Positions 1 through 18,508 are shown, counted from the first letter of the stretch. The stretch: 64,000 nucleotides of DNA from Flammula alnicola (GCA_015499995.1 JADNRV010000044.1:62001-126000), one strand, 5' to 3'. Program-made: numbers and translations. The notes: generated by a model not told the origin, from the sequence alone.

Positions 1-6769
<6,769 letters not shown>

Positions 6770-7114
6770 CCTGTCGCTGTTGGTGGAGTTGAGGAAAGAG
6801 TTGGTAGGATGATGTAAGCAAGAATTCCCCCGTTATGGCTTTGTGCACGGACCCTGAGCTCCACATTTTGTATCTTTCCACCTTTCTTGACTTCTTGACT
6901 CGAACCATCGGTTAAATTTCTTACAGCCAAGGAACTTGGTTCAAGTCGCCCTTGAGATTCAAAACTCGACCACGTCCTTCCTCAAATATTTTCACCTAGT
7001 CAATTCATGGTTAAATGCGAGCTCGCTCAAAATAATGCACGCTACGAGATTTTACATCTGAAAAACATCGGGGAAAAGGTATCAACTCTTTATAATACAT
7101 TGTCCGGCTCTGTG
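6770..7114. other. Intergenic, PRP8 upstream region
   Basis: About 345 bases between the PRP8 start and the stop of the actin-capping gene, both on the minus strand. It must hold the PRP8 promoter and 5' leader and the 3' end of the neighbour. I see no further gene here. The frame in phase with PRP8 stays open up to an ATG at 6908, but the extra sequence does not resemble PRP8. Confidence 0.6.
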
Positions 7115-8383
7115 CTATGAACTTGGAAATGCATTCTTGGTACCTGATAATTCTGCGCCGAGCTTGTAGCCCATGACCTGTATTTGTTGGAATAAACGAC
7201 AAGAAAACATAGAGCAGTTCCAATTCTCGTACCTTGTCCCAGTCCAGCTTTTGACGGGTGAGTGGCAAAGCGCGTCTCAGCCCCTTAAAAGTCTTCTCCC
7301 CCATCTCCTGGTACGTCTCGTTCAACGAGATTTGGTATTTTCCTTCTTCGTCTTCGATCAAAGCAAGGATCTTCGAAGCTGCAGTGTTCGGAGGGGCGAA
7401 ATGACGGCGGGAGGGAGTTCAAAGGAGACAGTGTGTGTCGTTGCCATTGAACCTGTATTCATATAGTTTTACGCGCCTCTACAAAGCGAGAGGAAGATGT
7501 GTTACTTACATTCCCTTGTTCATAATAGTGGATATTAACCAAGATCTTTCCAGTAACTTGGTTGGTATTCAAGTCGACAGTGTACTCTGACCGCCATCGT
7601 CCGGACCTGCAAATCAATGACCGGATCAGCCAAGTATTCGACTGATCCAAAACGCAATACAACCAAAAATTCGTTGGGTTATATTTGTTGGCAACGAGTT
7701 GGATACATAGTGACTAGATCCTTCTTTGGGTGAAAATACTGATGTTACACCGTCTGTAAAGTGAGCTTTCAAGTAGTTCAATGCTGCTCCTTCAAGCGCG
7801 ATACTGCAAAAAAAAACGGGATTGATGAAGTGATTAACTCAACAAGCAAATTCAGACGGACCGGAATGGCTCATGATCCTCATTAAGTTCGAATGGTTGC
7901 GGATCGGACGCTTCCTAATCAGACACAGGATGAGTCTCTTCGTCCCAAGAGTCTAACACGTAGCACGCACCAGGCTGAGGTGATCAAATACAAAGGATAG
8001 TTTCGATCTCGGATCCAAGAATCTCTCCTGACTCTCATTATCCTCCGATGAAAGCACTCGAGCAGCTTCACTGATAATGGACTGGTAATCAGCGTGTCAA
8101 TGAGCCCGTACAAGTGCGTTCGAAGAGACATACTTGATGATTAGTTTCTGGGACGTCCACGACAGTGAACTGTTCGATATTGTATTCCCTCAGAGCAGTT
8201 TGAATGCCTTGTTGAAGTAGCTCGTCGTCCGAAATAATGTTGCGGATATCTTCGTAGTGGTCAACAAGATCTTCCTGGGCCAGAGAAGGTGGAAACCATA
8301 CCATTTAATACATCATTAATCTCTCCAGGAGGTGACTGTAGCAGAAAATGTGAAGCAGCTTGAATACGTTCAGTCGCGTCCAT
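7115..8383 (-). CDS. CAP1: F-actin-capping protein subunit alpha
   Basis: Alpha subunit of the CapZ heterodimer, which caps barbed ends of actin filaments at cortical patches. The start ATG at 8383 opens MDATERIQAASHFLLQSPPG, and the next residues (EINDVLN, then DIRNIISDDELL) are the family hallmark. The central motif GRWRSEYTVDL..GKILVNIHYYEQGNV matches the conserved capping-protein alpha block. The last exons read ALPLTRQKLDWDK, intron, VMGYKLGAELSGTKNAFPSS and a TAG at 7115, which fits the usual actin-binding C-terminal tail. Several introns interrupt the gene. The assignment is firm; internal exon edges were only partly checked. Confidence 0.94.
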
Positions 8384-8601
8384 GGAGGTATTGTCTTGAG
8401 CAAGAGCACGTTGAACTAATTAAGTTGTTCAAAACTAATCTGGTTCGGCAAATGCCGGTATATTACTGTCGACAGCTCAACACACTCCTCATTCTCTCAT
8501 TCACAAACTTTCATAAGCAAGAAATAGCGCTCGATGATCCAGTGGTCAATATGTATGTGCATTACTTTTACATGTGTTATATGCTAAAATCGACGCGAAA
8601 A

Positions 8602-10506
8602 CTACAGCTTCGAAGAGAACTGGGATTCAGTCACACCAGCACCCATAGCCGATGTCGAGGAGACACCACCAGTGACAGTCTTGATGAGATTGTCAGCATA
8701 GTCTGCGCCACTCCACTGTGAATGGTCATTAGTTGATGCCTTACAGTAGGAAGGTAATACTTTGACAAACCTTTTGATGAGTGAGGACATCGCATCCAAT
8801 CTCGCGTTCTCTGCGCTGGACAAGTTCGACGTAGGCCTTCATACCAGTTTTGGCGAAGTTTTGAGCGAACACATCGGAAATGTAGGCGTTCGAGTGGAGA
8901 CCAGCGAGCTAAAAAGCAAAGGTGATGAGTCAAATTGTCTTTCCCACCGAACTGGTTTTACTTACAGTGATGAACTGCCAGACGAATCCGAGCTTGCCAA
9001 GCTCCCAGACGTAATCTTTCATATCCTTGTCGGTGAGACCAGCTGCTTCCCAGTTGAAGGAAGGGCTCAAATTGTAAGCCAACCAGTGACCTGGGCGAGC
9101 AGCGCGAACTCCAGCGGCGAACTCCTGTGCTTGCGAAAGGATGGGCTTCTTGGTCTCCATCCACAACAGGTCAGCATATGGGGCAAAGGCAATGGCGCGG
9201 TGGATAGCGCATTGTGTTCCACCCTGGTAGCGGTAGTAACCTTCACGGGTTCTTGGGCCATCCCAGTCCCAGAAGGGCGCAGACTTCAAGCCGAACTCCT
9301 TCTGGGCAATAGCGACGGCATCTGGGTACGACGCGCCTGCGATTCGAGCATTGAATTTCGCGATGGTGGTCTTGCTGGTACCCTGCTTGCTAAGAGCTTC
9401 AGAGAGGGTAAGTGAGAAGAGTTGGAGGTTCGCAGCAGTGACCCAGGCATCTTCAATTGCTTGAAGCTGCTCGCCGTTCTTGCCGGCGGCCTCAGCCTCC
9501 ACCATGATGGTGTTCAATGGGCGAAGGGAAGGATTGGTATTACCGAGAATGAAAGCATGGTCTCGGGAATCGATGTTGGAGGTAATGAGGGTGGCAGCCT
9601 CGGAATCCGTTCGGGCAATGGCCAGATTCTCAACGCCCATGATGTCGTATTGGAGGCGGATAGCGACGAGACGGTTAATGTGTTCCTGGATAGGCACCAA
9701 GACCTTTCCGGCCATGTGTCCGCACTTCTTCGTTCCAGGCGCTTGGTCCTCAACGTGAATTCCAGCAGCACCCTTCTCGACGAACATCTTGGTGAGCTTC
9801 ATAACGGCAGTCAGACCACCATGTCCAGTATCTGCATCGGCAACAATAGGTCGAAGGTAGTCGATGAATGGAGTCTTGGCGAGTTCGGCGTCCGACAGAC
9901 GGGAGCGGAGCTCACGTTGCTTCCTGTCATGGAAAAGCTGGGCCATGAACAAGTGCTCAACCTTGTTGGGCACAGTGTTCGAAGGATAATCTTAATTCAA
10001 TATGTCAGACGACCAATTCAACTGTGGAGCAAAGAGATCTGGGTTTACCAGCGAGATCCGGGCCAGGCTCGTTGGTGCTCGAAGCCGTGCTAGACGATTG
10101 CCATCCGGAAACGTAGACGGTTTCGAGGTACTTGGCCATTTGTGTCACTTGAACGGGGTCAAGGCTGGAGTGGGGTTTTCAGCATACGTCTGTCAAAAAA
10201 AATTGGGATGGACTTACGCTCCGTAGGTGTGGGACGGTGTTCCGCGCTTAGCGTGCTCGCTGAGCAATGACCAAAGCTTTTTCCCTTGCACATTGGAAGG
10301 GTATTGGATGGGGAGAGTGCCGCGCTTTGAGACGACATCTGCAGCTGTGTATGGACGGTTAACTCGCGCAAAGCGAGGGCTCTGGATGAAAATGAGTCAT
10401 TAGCCTAGGGAAAGAATGTTAACTACATAGAATGTTAAATACATACCTTCCACCATTGCTCGACCTGGGCAACTTCCTCTGCGAAACGGGCTCTCTCGCT
10501 GGCCAT
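8602..10506 (-). CDS. ICL1: Isocitrate lyase with C-terminal SKL
   Basis: Cleaves isocitrate to glyoxylate and succinate in the glyoxylate cycle, needed for growth on two-carbon compounds and fatty acids. The start ATG at 10506 gives [20 protein letters not shown], and the PYTAADVV motif follows in exon 2. The catalytic signature KKCGH lies in the long exon (8930-9973), together with [26 protein letters not shown] and [19 protein letters not shown]. The last exon ends SQFSSKL followed by TAG at 8602. SKL is a type 1 peroxisomal targeting signal, so the enzyme is predicted to be peroxisomal (inference). There are several introns. Key catalytic residues are intact. Confidence 0.97.
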
Positions 10507-11147
10507 TGTAGTGAATAGGGATAGTGGCGGTATGAGAAACTGAGACGATGGTGATAGTCGGTATATAAGAGTGGGGTCTCTCCACCTTTTGTCTGGGCTC
10601 CTGATAGCAGCCGGGAGACGGAACATGTGATTCCGTTCCATACCCCGGCGCTAGCCGTGCGGGCGTCGTACAACTTACACCCGTCGGCTCTCCAGCTTTT
10701 TCCTATTTCGTCCTACCCCCGCCTGCGATAAACCCCAGGATTGTACTTAAACCCGCTACGCTCACTCTCATGAAAATATCCCTTATTGACTTTCATGCGC
10801 ATCTTTGCTCACTAAAACACGCTCTACCTCCATAATGCACACGGCCATGCTTAGTTTCTCATCGTCGTTCACTCCTTCAGAGCGTATTGCGGGTTTTAAG
10901 CGGTTCAACATTCTATCTGGGTTGGTGAAGAGTTCGTGTATCTCATTGGTTGGAGAGGAGATCTAGGCTTGCGGTACTGACGCTCCGCGGCTCCGATCAA
11001 CTTGTGAAATTTGATGCATGATGGCTCATACTTCAGACGCTCAATTACGCCTCAAACGCTTTATCTTTATCGCATCCATAGGAAAGCTGGGTCACGGAAC
11101 AGCAAACGAGAGTCCAGAAAATGAGTAGATGGAATTGCTTGCAGCAA
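10507..11147. other. Intergenic, isocitrate lyase promoter region
   Basis: About 640 bases between the isocitrate lyase start and the ALG7 stop. Apart from the TATA box I see no gene and no strong repeat. It is longer than most gaps in this cluster, as expected for a carbon-source-regulated promoter (inference). Confidence 0.5.
10562..10567 (-). promoter_or_regulatory. TATA box upstream of isocitrate lyase
   Basis: A TATATA element sits about 55 bases upstream of the isocitrate lyase ATG in the sequence CTTATATACC on the minus strand. Position and context fit a core promoter for this strongly regulated gene. Assignment is by motif and distance only. Confidence 0.5.
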
Positions 11148-12965
11148 CTATCTGCGATCTCCATCGTAAACGAGCCATGCAAGGCCATATCTGATAAAAA
11201 AGGCAAAGATACTCCCGGCAACCTTAAAATGGGTCATCAGTACTCCGCTCATGAACCAAAATAAACCCGGGTGACATACTTGGGCACACATGAGGACCTG
11301 CACCAGCCGCTTTTCGCTCATAGGGCCGAGACGCAGGAGGAAAAAGTTCAATATTGTGAGGTTCGTGGCGTTGATGATCGCGCCAGTACTCGGGTCCACT
11401 GTCAGTTCTGTGAGCCCCAACGCGGAGAACAGACGAAGAACAATTATTGTCAGCTTCGGGGGTGAACTCGAGAACTTCTTCTTCGGTGTTTTTTCATCTG
11501 ACGGTACAGCTTGTGATGGGTACAAGAGATTAGTGTCTTTGTCAAGCCTGCGAAAACGGATGCAATTGAATAATTGACTCCGACTCAGGAGAAGCGGGCG
11601 CTAACCTTGGTACCCTGTGTCGAGGGCAGGGAACGAGCCCAAATAATTGCGGACATGACAGAAGGAAGTTGAATATTTGTGGCATGAAGAACAATAATAG
11701 GGTTTTCGAAAAGTGGGCTTGAATCCCAACAACAGCGAAAGCCATTCCCGTAACGTAACATAACGTGTCGCCAGGAAACACTCGTGCGGGGTACCTAAAT
11801 GACAATATAGGCGAGCTGAAGCCATGATCTCAACTAAGACACGTACCAGTTGTGATACATGAAACCCACGCAAACAGCCACCATCGGCAACATGAAATAC
11901 AAACTGAAGAGGTGTCTCTCTACCAGTTCGCGACTGCCATAAGCCATACCTGCACTCCAGACACCGCCAAATTCTAGTTCAGTCTTGTTTCCAAGTAGAT
12001 GAAGAGGTAGGTGGAAACCAATTGGCCATGGGAGGTACAATAGGTCGTTGAGAATGACCGATAGTGCGATGATTAGCGCCTGGCTGACTTCAGAGCCGTT
12101 GATACCAGCAAGTATGTTAATGCTGTTCGTGGAGAACGTTGACAGCAATGACATATAAACGTAGTATAACGGCCCTGTACTGGATTGTCAACAAAAGAAC
12201 AATGAATGACGAAGCATTATATGTACCTAGATTAATTAGTGTGCCGAAAATAAAACGGAGGGGAAGCGGAACGACAACATTGGTGTTGCCACGTTCGGCG
12301 TAGTAGACCATTAGCAGCGGTATAGAAGCGATTATAGGAATAGGGAGTTTGTGTCGCCAGCGTATATCGAAGACGTCATCGAGAAACCCCAGGATTGTTG
12401 CTACCAGGAGGGATAGCAGGGAGGATAAATACACGGAGAGCTTGTTCCAAATTAGAAAAAGCAAAACGGGGAGGAGTAGAGCGCACCTGATAATGAGGAA
12501 ATTCGACAACTGTAATTCCTTCTTGCGGCTTTTTCCCATGTGCTTGTTCCATGATGGGCATCGAGAATGCGAACGGAATGAAAAGGATCAGGGAGAGGAC
12601 GTAGATTGACGCCGCGACAAGTCCCAGACTTTCAGGTCTGTAATCGAGTAGAAGATATTCATTAAATTTTCAGTGAAGTTTATATAGAGATAGACTGACA
12701 CAAGAATATCTTCTTGCGGAATCGACTTGTCATAGAACTTCAATAAATCCTTTCCACTCAATCCTGCTTTAACAAAGGTAGGCCCGAGAGCGGGAACGAG
12801 GTATATTGTCGCCAAAAACGCGAAGATGGAGAATCCAATTGAAGAATACAGCGCAGGAATAGAGGGCAATGGCTCTAATAGTGGCCGAATAACGAACCAG
12901 GAGGCTATTGGCACCAGACTGAAGAGCAGCAGAGGCGCCAGGGGTCGAGGACGTAGTACTGGCAT
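11148..12965 (-). CDS. ALG7: UDP-GlcNAc--dolichyl-phosphate GlcNAc-phosphotransferase (ALG7/DPAGT1)
   Basis: Multi-pass ER membrane enzyme that makes the first dolichol-linked sugar of N-glycosylation (the tunicamycin target). The start ATG at 12965 gives [19 protein letters not shown]. Family motifs in order: [13 protein letters not shown], the metal-binding [38 protein letters not shown] and [12 protein letters not shown]. The C-terminus reads LVQVLMCAQ joined to [24 protein letters not shown], then TAG at 11148, and matches the family end. The last intron (about 11221-11277) is 57 bases long, free of in-frame stops and a multiple of three, so a retained form would also be translatable. It is divergent from the SET-Tad3 gene. 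Confidence 0.93.
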
Positions 12966-13230
12966 GATGACGATTTGAGAACGCGGTGAGGTATTGAAAT
13001 GAGATAAGTATGATAGTACAGAAAACGAGCGTCGCCGACAATCTTTTAACGGGCCATCCAGATTCTACGGTTGTTGGGCGCGAGGAGGTGTTGCTGGTGG
13101 AAAGTAGCGGTCAACGTGTCTCATTCACTTTTCGACGTGTCGCGGCCCGCTGATCCGTCAACCGATTGCTTTATTCATTTGAAATATTTGGGTACTATTG
13201 CTTTCATCTTGTTCGTCTTACTCTTCATCG
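12966..13230. promoter_or_regulatory. Divergent promoter, ALG7 / SET-Tad3
   Basis: A 265-base gap between two start codons that point away from each other. It should contain both promoters. I could not assign specific factor sites. Confidence 0.5.
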
Positions 13231-15106
13231 ATGGCTTCTGATTCGGAACCCTCTCAAGCACCTGAGCATCTCAACAGCACAGGTTGTCTGATAAGGATTT
13301 CGAAGGATAAAGGGAGAGGAGTCTACGGTCAGTTTTCTCCGATATCTGCGTGAAAGGTCAATCAGGCGAAGTCTCATTGGCAGCATCTCGTTTTATACCC
13401 AGAAACACCGTCGTAGAGATCAGTCCTGTTTCACTCTTCTCGAAGGGAGAATATGAACATCATAGTATGCATTCACCTCTTTCGATATTCGCCGATGCAA
13501 ACCTGTTTTTATTCTGCAGGAAAACATACTGTTCTCCACCATTACACTTTCAATGGACGGACGATCGCATGGCATTGGCAATTGGACTAGGTAATGGGAT
13601 ATTCATGCAACGAAGACGAATTATGAGCTGAAACTTTCTTTCTCTCTTGTTTTTCGAGCAGGATCCCTTTTTAATCATTCTGAATCTCCCAATGTATCCT
13701 ACACCCTTGATACCAAGACCGACTCTATCCAATACACTGCCGTGCGCGATGTAACCCCCGGCGAAGAACTCTGCATATACTACGGCCAAAATCTCTGGAT
13801 CTCTCCTGCAATCGACATCTCTGAAAGCAGAGATTCCTCCGAAGTCGATGATGGCTGGGGTGGATTAACAGCTGTCGTCGACGATGACTTATTGGAAACG
13901 AAATAACGAATCCTTATGTTGATGGCGACCAAGAAGAGATAATCCCGGAAGAGGACCTCCCTTTCACGAGATATAAACTGCCACCTGAAGAAGAAGACGT
14001 CCAGTCAATCCGAACGGGTACGTATAACAGGAAATAAAATCTGTCAGCATATTCTAATTCTTCTATGTTGCGGTTAGTTCAAGCATGGGTTGTCGCTGTT
14101 CCTGAACCACGGCATATCACAACTCTTCTCCAGTGTGTGTTTTCCTCCCCTCTGGACCCACAATAAACTTATATTTAACTCACCCCAAGGTGGCTTAAAC
14201 AAGCTGGCCTCGATGGTCCCGAACTCGGCCACCTCAAGCGCATCAGGAAACAAGGAGACTCAACAAGCCTTCTTCTGAGCACCTCATCCGAGCCTCCGCA
14301 ACCACCCCAGGACCTAAACCTCCCACCTCCGTATCTCCTTCCCGTCCCGGTTTCCTCCGCCCTCACTCTGCCTTCTCTATCTCTAAAGTCAGCCCTATGG
14401 CCGACGATGTATACCCCACGCCGCAAAGACGAACCCGAACCGTGGACTCGTGGGAGAGTCAGGTGGGCATGGGACTCCATGAAAAGAGCTGTCCACGCTG
14501 CTAAAAGGCAAAGTCCGAGGATGAAGAGGTTCGTGCTACATATTTACCTGCCGTGTACAGCCTAACTGATCCGTAAATACTCGACAGCTACCTATTGCTG
14601 CTCTTATACCAGCCCCGTATGGCGTTGTGGATGAGACAGATATCCAATCGTCGTCTCTTGCCTTCATTGCTTCCGACACCCGGCAGTCGACCCGACATCC
14701 CCTTCGCCACGCTGCCATTAACGCAATTCGGAAAATGGCAGATTATCGTGCGTCTCAAGACCAAGTCACCGAGGTTATTGCAACAACAAAGGCTCCAACT
14801 TGCGGGGATTCTGCTGAGGTCGAAGAAGAATCGCGCAATGGGTCAAACTACCTGCTAACCGACCGCACGATTTTCATCACCCACGAACCATGCATAATGT
14901 GTAGCATGGCACTACTCCATTCGCGGGTGAAAGAAGTCGTATTCTTATACCCTATGATAAAAACCGGTGGTTGCGGTGGTTGCGCGTGTTTACCAACGCT
15001 AAAGGGCGTCAATCACCGTTTCGCCATCTTGCAATGGAAGCTAGACCCCAGTTACACCTGCTTCTTGGACAAGGATGTGGAGATTGATGTACCACTAGAT
15101 GCCTGA
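13231..15106 (+). CDS. TAD3: SET-domain protein fused to tRNA adenosine deaminase subunit Tad3
   Basis: The first part (ATG 13231, MASDSEPSQAPEHL) is a compact SET domain: KDKGRGVYASRFIPRNTVVEISPV, then GLGSLFNHSESPNVSY (NHS motif) and TPGEELCIYYGQNLW. This fold methylates lysines. The second part is Tad3, the partner of Tad2 in A-to-I editing of tRNA position 34. It contains WVVAVPEPRHITTLLQWLKQAGLDGPELGHLK, HPLRHAAINA (the catalytic Glu of the deaminase HAE motif is absent, as usual for Tad3), the zinc-binding EPCIMCSMALLHSR and LKGVNHRF, with a stop at 15104-15106. The Tad3 N-terminus has no ATG of its own near the SET end, so one transcript is likely. The SET frame meets TAA at 13903, and the Tad3 frame is offset there. 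Either a weak intron joins them or there is a one-base frame problem. Confidence 0.75.
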
Positions 15107-15249
15107 AAAAGATTCCTGATATTTATCTACTGTAACCTGTACAAATCATGTCAAGTGTGAATAATGGAACAATCCGGTCATGGTCCTTAATGATAGAAAA
15201 ATATGGTACACTTTAGAACAGCATGTAGGAAAGCTAACGACGAAGAAAA

Positions 15250-17519
15250 TCACAGACGGGGCAGAGAGTGGGTACCAGCGGGTTGCCATTGCTTCGCCTT
15301 GATGTACTCAAGGAGAGCGTCGTCAGAAAGGTTTCGGAAGAGTGTGTTCTCGTCGACGTTCTAAGCAAACAGAAAATAATTTTAGAAATGGTCCAAGGCT
15401 TCGAGAGTTTGAGGGGTACTTACGTCTTTCTGCGCAGCACGAATGACGGTAAGGGCGATTTGGGCACTGATATCTCGAATGCGAGTCAAACGAGGGTACA
15501 CCAACTCGGCCGCCGTCTCGTCGGTCGTAAGAGAACCGGCCAAAGCAATGGAGGCTTGTTCCACCATGGCGTCTGTTACATGCCTCGCCTTGGAGAGGAT
15601 AGTACCCAAGCCGATTCCAGGGAAAATGTACATGTTGTTTCCTTGACCAGGTTCGTAAACGTGGCCCTCAAACTCCACAGCCCCGTAAGGGCTTCCAGAA
15701 GCGAACAGCACGGAGCCATTTGTCCTACATCCAAAAAATGTTTAGAATCGCATGGGAGAATGCTAACGAGGGGAGCGTCTCACCAATGGATAGCGTCTGA
15801 ATAATCGAGTTCGCATAAAGATACAGGGTTTGATAGAGGGAAGATAATGGGGCGCGTGTTGAGAGAAGCCATCAGGCGAACGACTTCTTCGGTAAAGGCG
15901 TTCTACGGAGAGAAGAGATTAAGAGTCTGGACCTGTCATCCTGGTCTGCATGCATACCCTGATTGTACTGAGACCCAAGAGAGCGGTGGGCTTGACATAT
16001 TTAATGATCTCAACCAGTGAGGTCAGCGGAGGACCTTGGTAATCAGTGCGAGCGAAATCTGGACAAAGGACGGGTCAGCGAAGGTATCATGATGGAAACA
16101 GGATCAGCACAAACATTTCTTATGTTCTTGCAGACCCGCCCTGTCAGCAGTGATAAGACCCTTCGAATCTACGGTCTATAATAATCCACACCATCAGATT
16201 ATTTAATGAGGAAGGATGGACAGAGTCTAAACTCACGTAGATTCGGCTCTTTGCTTCTTCCTCGCTCAAGCCGAGAAGCGTGAAGAATGACTTGAGCTGT
16301 TTGGCTACACCGACGCCAGCTGAGCCCGCACCAAAGAACAGGATTCTTTGGTCAGACAGTGGGGTTCCGGCCGCAGACGAAGCCAGACGAGCAGCATTCA
16401 GGAAGCCGGAGAGGACGACAGCACCTTTGCGGCCGTGAAATCAGTGCTTCATATTGCAGTGTATTGACAATACAAACTAACCTGTGCCTTGGATCTGTTT
16501 GGAAATGGAGTGAGAAAGGGAAGCAAGGCAGGGTGCTAAAAATGGCACATACATCATCGTTGAAGCACCGATATTTGTCTCTAAACAAGTCTAGATATCT
16601 AAACGCGTTGTCTGTGGAGAAGTCTTCGAATTGGACCAAGAGCTGTGGGAAGACTTCCTTCATCGCCTCCATGAACTCGTTCATAAACTCATCCATCTGC
16701 ACTGATGTTTCAAAATATGTCGATAATAAACGTTGGGAGTATACATACCTCGGGAGTCTGAGGTCTTTTCCGACGTACACCGAGGTACAAGGGATCACTG
16801 AAGTACTTTTCTGTGTTTGTACCCAGGTCGAGGCATATTGGCACAGTGGTAGTAGGCTTAATACCAGCACCACCGATGTAGAGATCCCTGAGTACGACAC
16901 AAAAATGTAAGCCAATGAGACGGTTCGGCAAAAAATTATTTCTACTAACAGTTTGCCGATGGAAATAGGGAGTCCGTTGGCACCAAGGTCACCTAGACCG
17001 AGGATACGGGAGCCTGGAACGATGACGGCGAACAAGTTAGCCGGTGAAAGGGGGTAATTGCAATAAATAGAACTCACCATCAGTGACGACAGCAATCCTG
17101 GCGGCTTGGCCAGTGGGCCATGTCCGAAGAACCTGGCGAATGTGGCCTTTGTTTTCGATAGTAACGTACAGACCTTCCGGCCGACGCCAAATGTGCGAAT
17201 AATTTGAGCAAGCGTCACCGACCTAGACGGACGATAGTATAAACATTAGGACAGCGCCGAGGAAGGTGGCAAACAAAAAACTGACGACGGGGGTATAGAG
17301 AATAGGAATAATCTCGAGCATGTTGCTGAGGAGGACCTCGTAGAATAGATTGGGGTCGCGCTCTTTCAGGCCATTGAGGTAGATGTATTTCTCGAGGCCG
17401 TTGTGTTTGCCGCGGAGCTGGGCGAGACAGCGTTGACGGTGATCAGTATTCAAGAAATAGGGAGGAATACGAGCAGCAGCGAGGGGCATCGAACTCAGAG
17501 GGGCGGAGGAGAAAGACAT
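15250..17519 (-). CDS. MAE1: Malic enzyme, NAD(P)-dependent
   Basis: Oxidative decarboxylation of malate to pyruvate, supplying pyruvate and reduced cofactor. The start ATG at 17519 gives MSFSSAPLSSMPLAAARIPP. The N-terminal domain shows NGLKERDPNLFYEVL..EIIPILYTP, then GSRILGLGDLGANGLPISIGK and CLDLGTNTEKYFSDPLYLG. The metal-binding region FEDFSTDNAFRYLDLFRDKYRCFNDD, the cofactor fold (FFGAGSAGVGVAKQL) and FPLSNPVSLCELDYSDAI follow. It ends QPAGTHSLPRL with TGA at 15250. There are several introns. Localisation is unclear: the N-terminus is only weakly leader-like. The gene is convergent with SET-Tad3, with 143 bases between their stops. Confidence 0.95.
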
Positions 17520-17938
17520 GGTGGTTATTGCAAGGAAAGAGTATGACTCGAGTTAGTATTTATACAATGAAATTTGTAGCGAGAAAAACATTAATAATAG
17601 GCGTGTGTAAATGGAACGTAATATTGTGCATGTGAATGCGGCGAAACTGAAACCGGGAATGGTGGAGAGGTTTGTCTGAGGAAAAAATGAGTCCAACCAG
17701 CGGAACGAAGAGGAACCCTGTTTGCCTCCATTTCCTTTTCAAGTAGCGGCCTTCCGCCGATCAATCACGGTACCCCTACGCGATTCGACATTTGTCTACT
17801 ATACCCAGAGCCAATAAAGTTATCCTCTCTTTCACATATGTTAAGTCGAAAGCCTTTCGTGCTGTCCTATCACAAGTCAGTGTCCATGTCGGCATATGGC
17901 AACTATTCGGGCGCACCAAGTCCATCTTCGACACCCAA
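17520..17938. other. Intergenic between malic enzyme and mL58
   Basis: About 420 bases. It holds the malic enzyme promoter and the 3' end of the mitochondrial ribosomal protein gene. No further gene seen. Confidence 0.5.
17557..17564 (-). promoter_or_regulatory. TATA box upstream of malic enzyme
   Basis: TATAAATA on the minus strand, about 40 bases upstream of the malic enzyme ATG, in the position expected for a core promoter. Motif-based only. Confidence 0.45.
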
Positions 17939-18508
17939 TCACCACAATTCGCGTCTTTTCGCCCTAATCGCCTTGACAATCGAGTGCTTTTCACTCCACT
18001 TCTCTCGGTGCAATTCGTGCTTCTCATCCCGGCTTTTGAGTACAGTTTTCCGTTGAGACCTCTTTAACGCGGCCACCACTGCTACGAAATTCTGCGTGCA
18101 ATTGAACATCTTTGCTAACTTCCCTCGCGTATATGTTGCCGGATCCGAGAACCTGAGACTGCGCATTTTTTCAATGTCTTCCTCTGACATACGAGGAGGT
18201 GCTTCACGCGGCGCCGAGCGACTAAGTGGAGGCAGAGCTCCGTCATGAGGTGGTGTAGGTGATTGAAGCAGTGGAGAGGCGGGCGCAGTAGTGAGAGAGA
18301 ACGGTGTAGGAGCGGTAGGCGGAGGTCGATGGATAAACGTCAGACCGTCTTCTTCCAGCGTAGTCACAGCGGCTTTGGGGTTGTTGACTAGAGGATCCTT
18401 GGGGTGGTATGCTGGTCGTTCCGATGTACCAGGCCGCGGACGAGGGTATTTTGGAGCATAGTAGCGGGCCACATTAGATGTAAACGCGAGAACCCGTGTC
18501 GACTGCAT
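17939..18508 (-). CDS. MRPL20: Mitochondrial large-subunit ribosomal protein mL58 (Mrpl20-type)
   Basis: Single-exon reading frame of 189 codons. I chose the ATG at 18508 because it opens MQSTRVLAFTSNVARYYAPK, a basic, Ser/Thr-rich sequence typical of a mitochondrial import leader. The frame also stays open further upstream (to about 18577) but without an ATG. Conserved parts are HPKDPLVNNPKAAVTTLEEDGLTFIHRPPPTAPTP and, near the end, RFSDPATYTRGKLAKMFNCTQNFVAVVAALK, which match the fungal mitochondrial L20 family. The lysine- and arginine-rich tail ends RAKRRELW with TGA at 17939. Expected in the mitoribosome large subunit. Confidence 0.85.
   Translation of the reverse strand: MQSTRVLAFTSNVARYYAPKYPRPRPGTSERPAYHPKDPLVNNPKAAVTTLEEDGLTFIHRPPPTAPTPFSLTTAPASPLLQSPTPPHDGALPPLSRSAPREAPPRMSEEDIEKMRSLRFSDPATYTRGKLAKMFNCTQNFVAVVAALKRSQRKTVLKSRDEKHELHREKWSEKHSIVKAIRAKRRELW

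Noticed and set aside
8930..10093. Long plus-strand frames (8762-9415 and 9422-10093, over 210 codons each)
   Set aside because: They lie opposite the conserved isocitrate lyase exon and mirror its codons; no family similarity.
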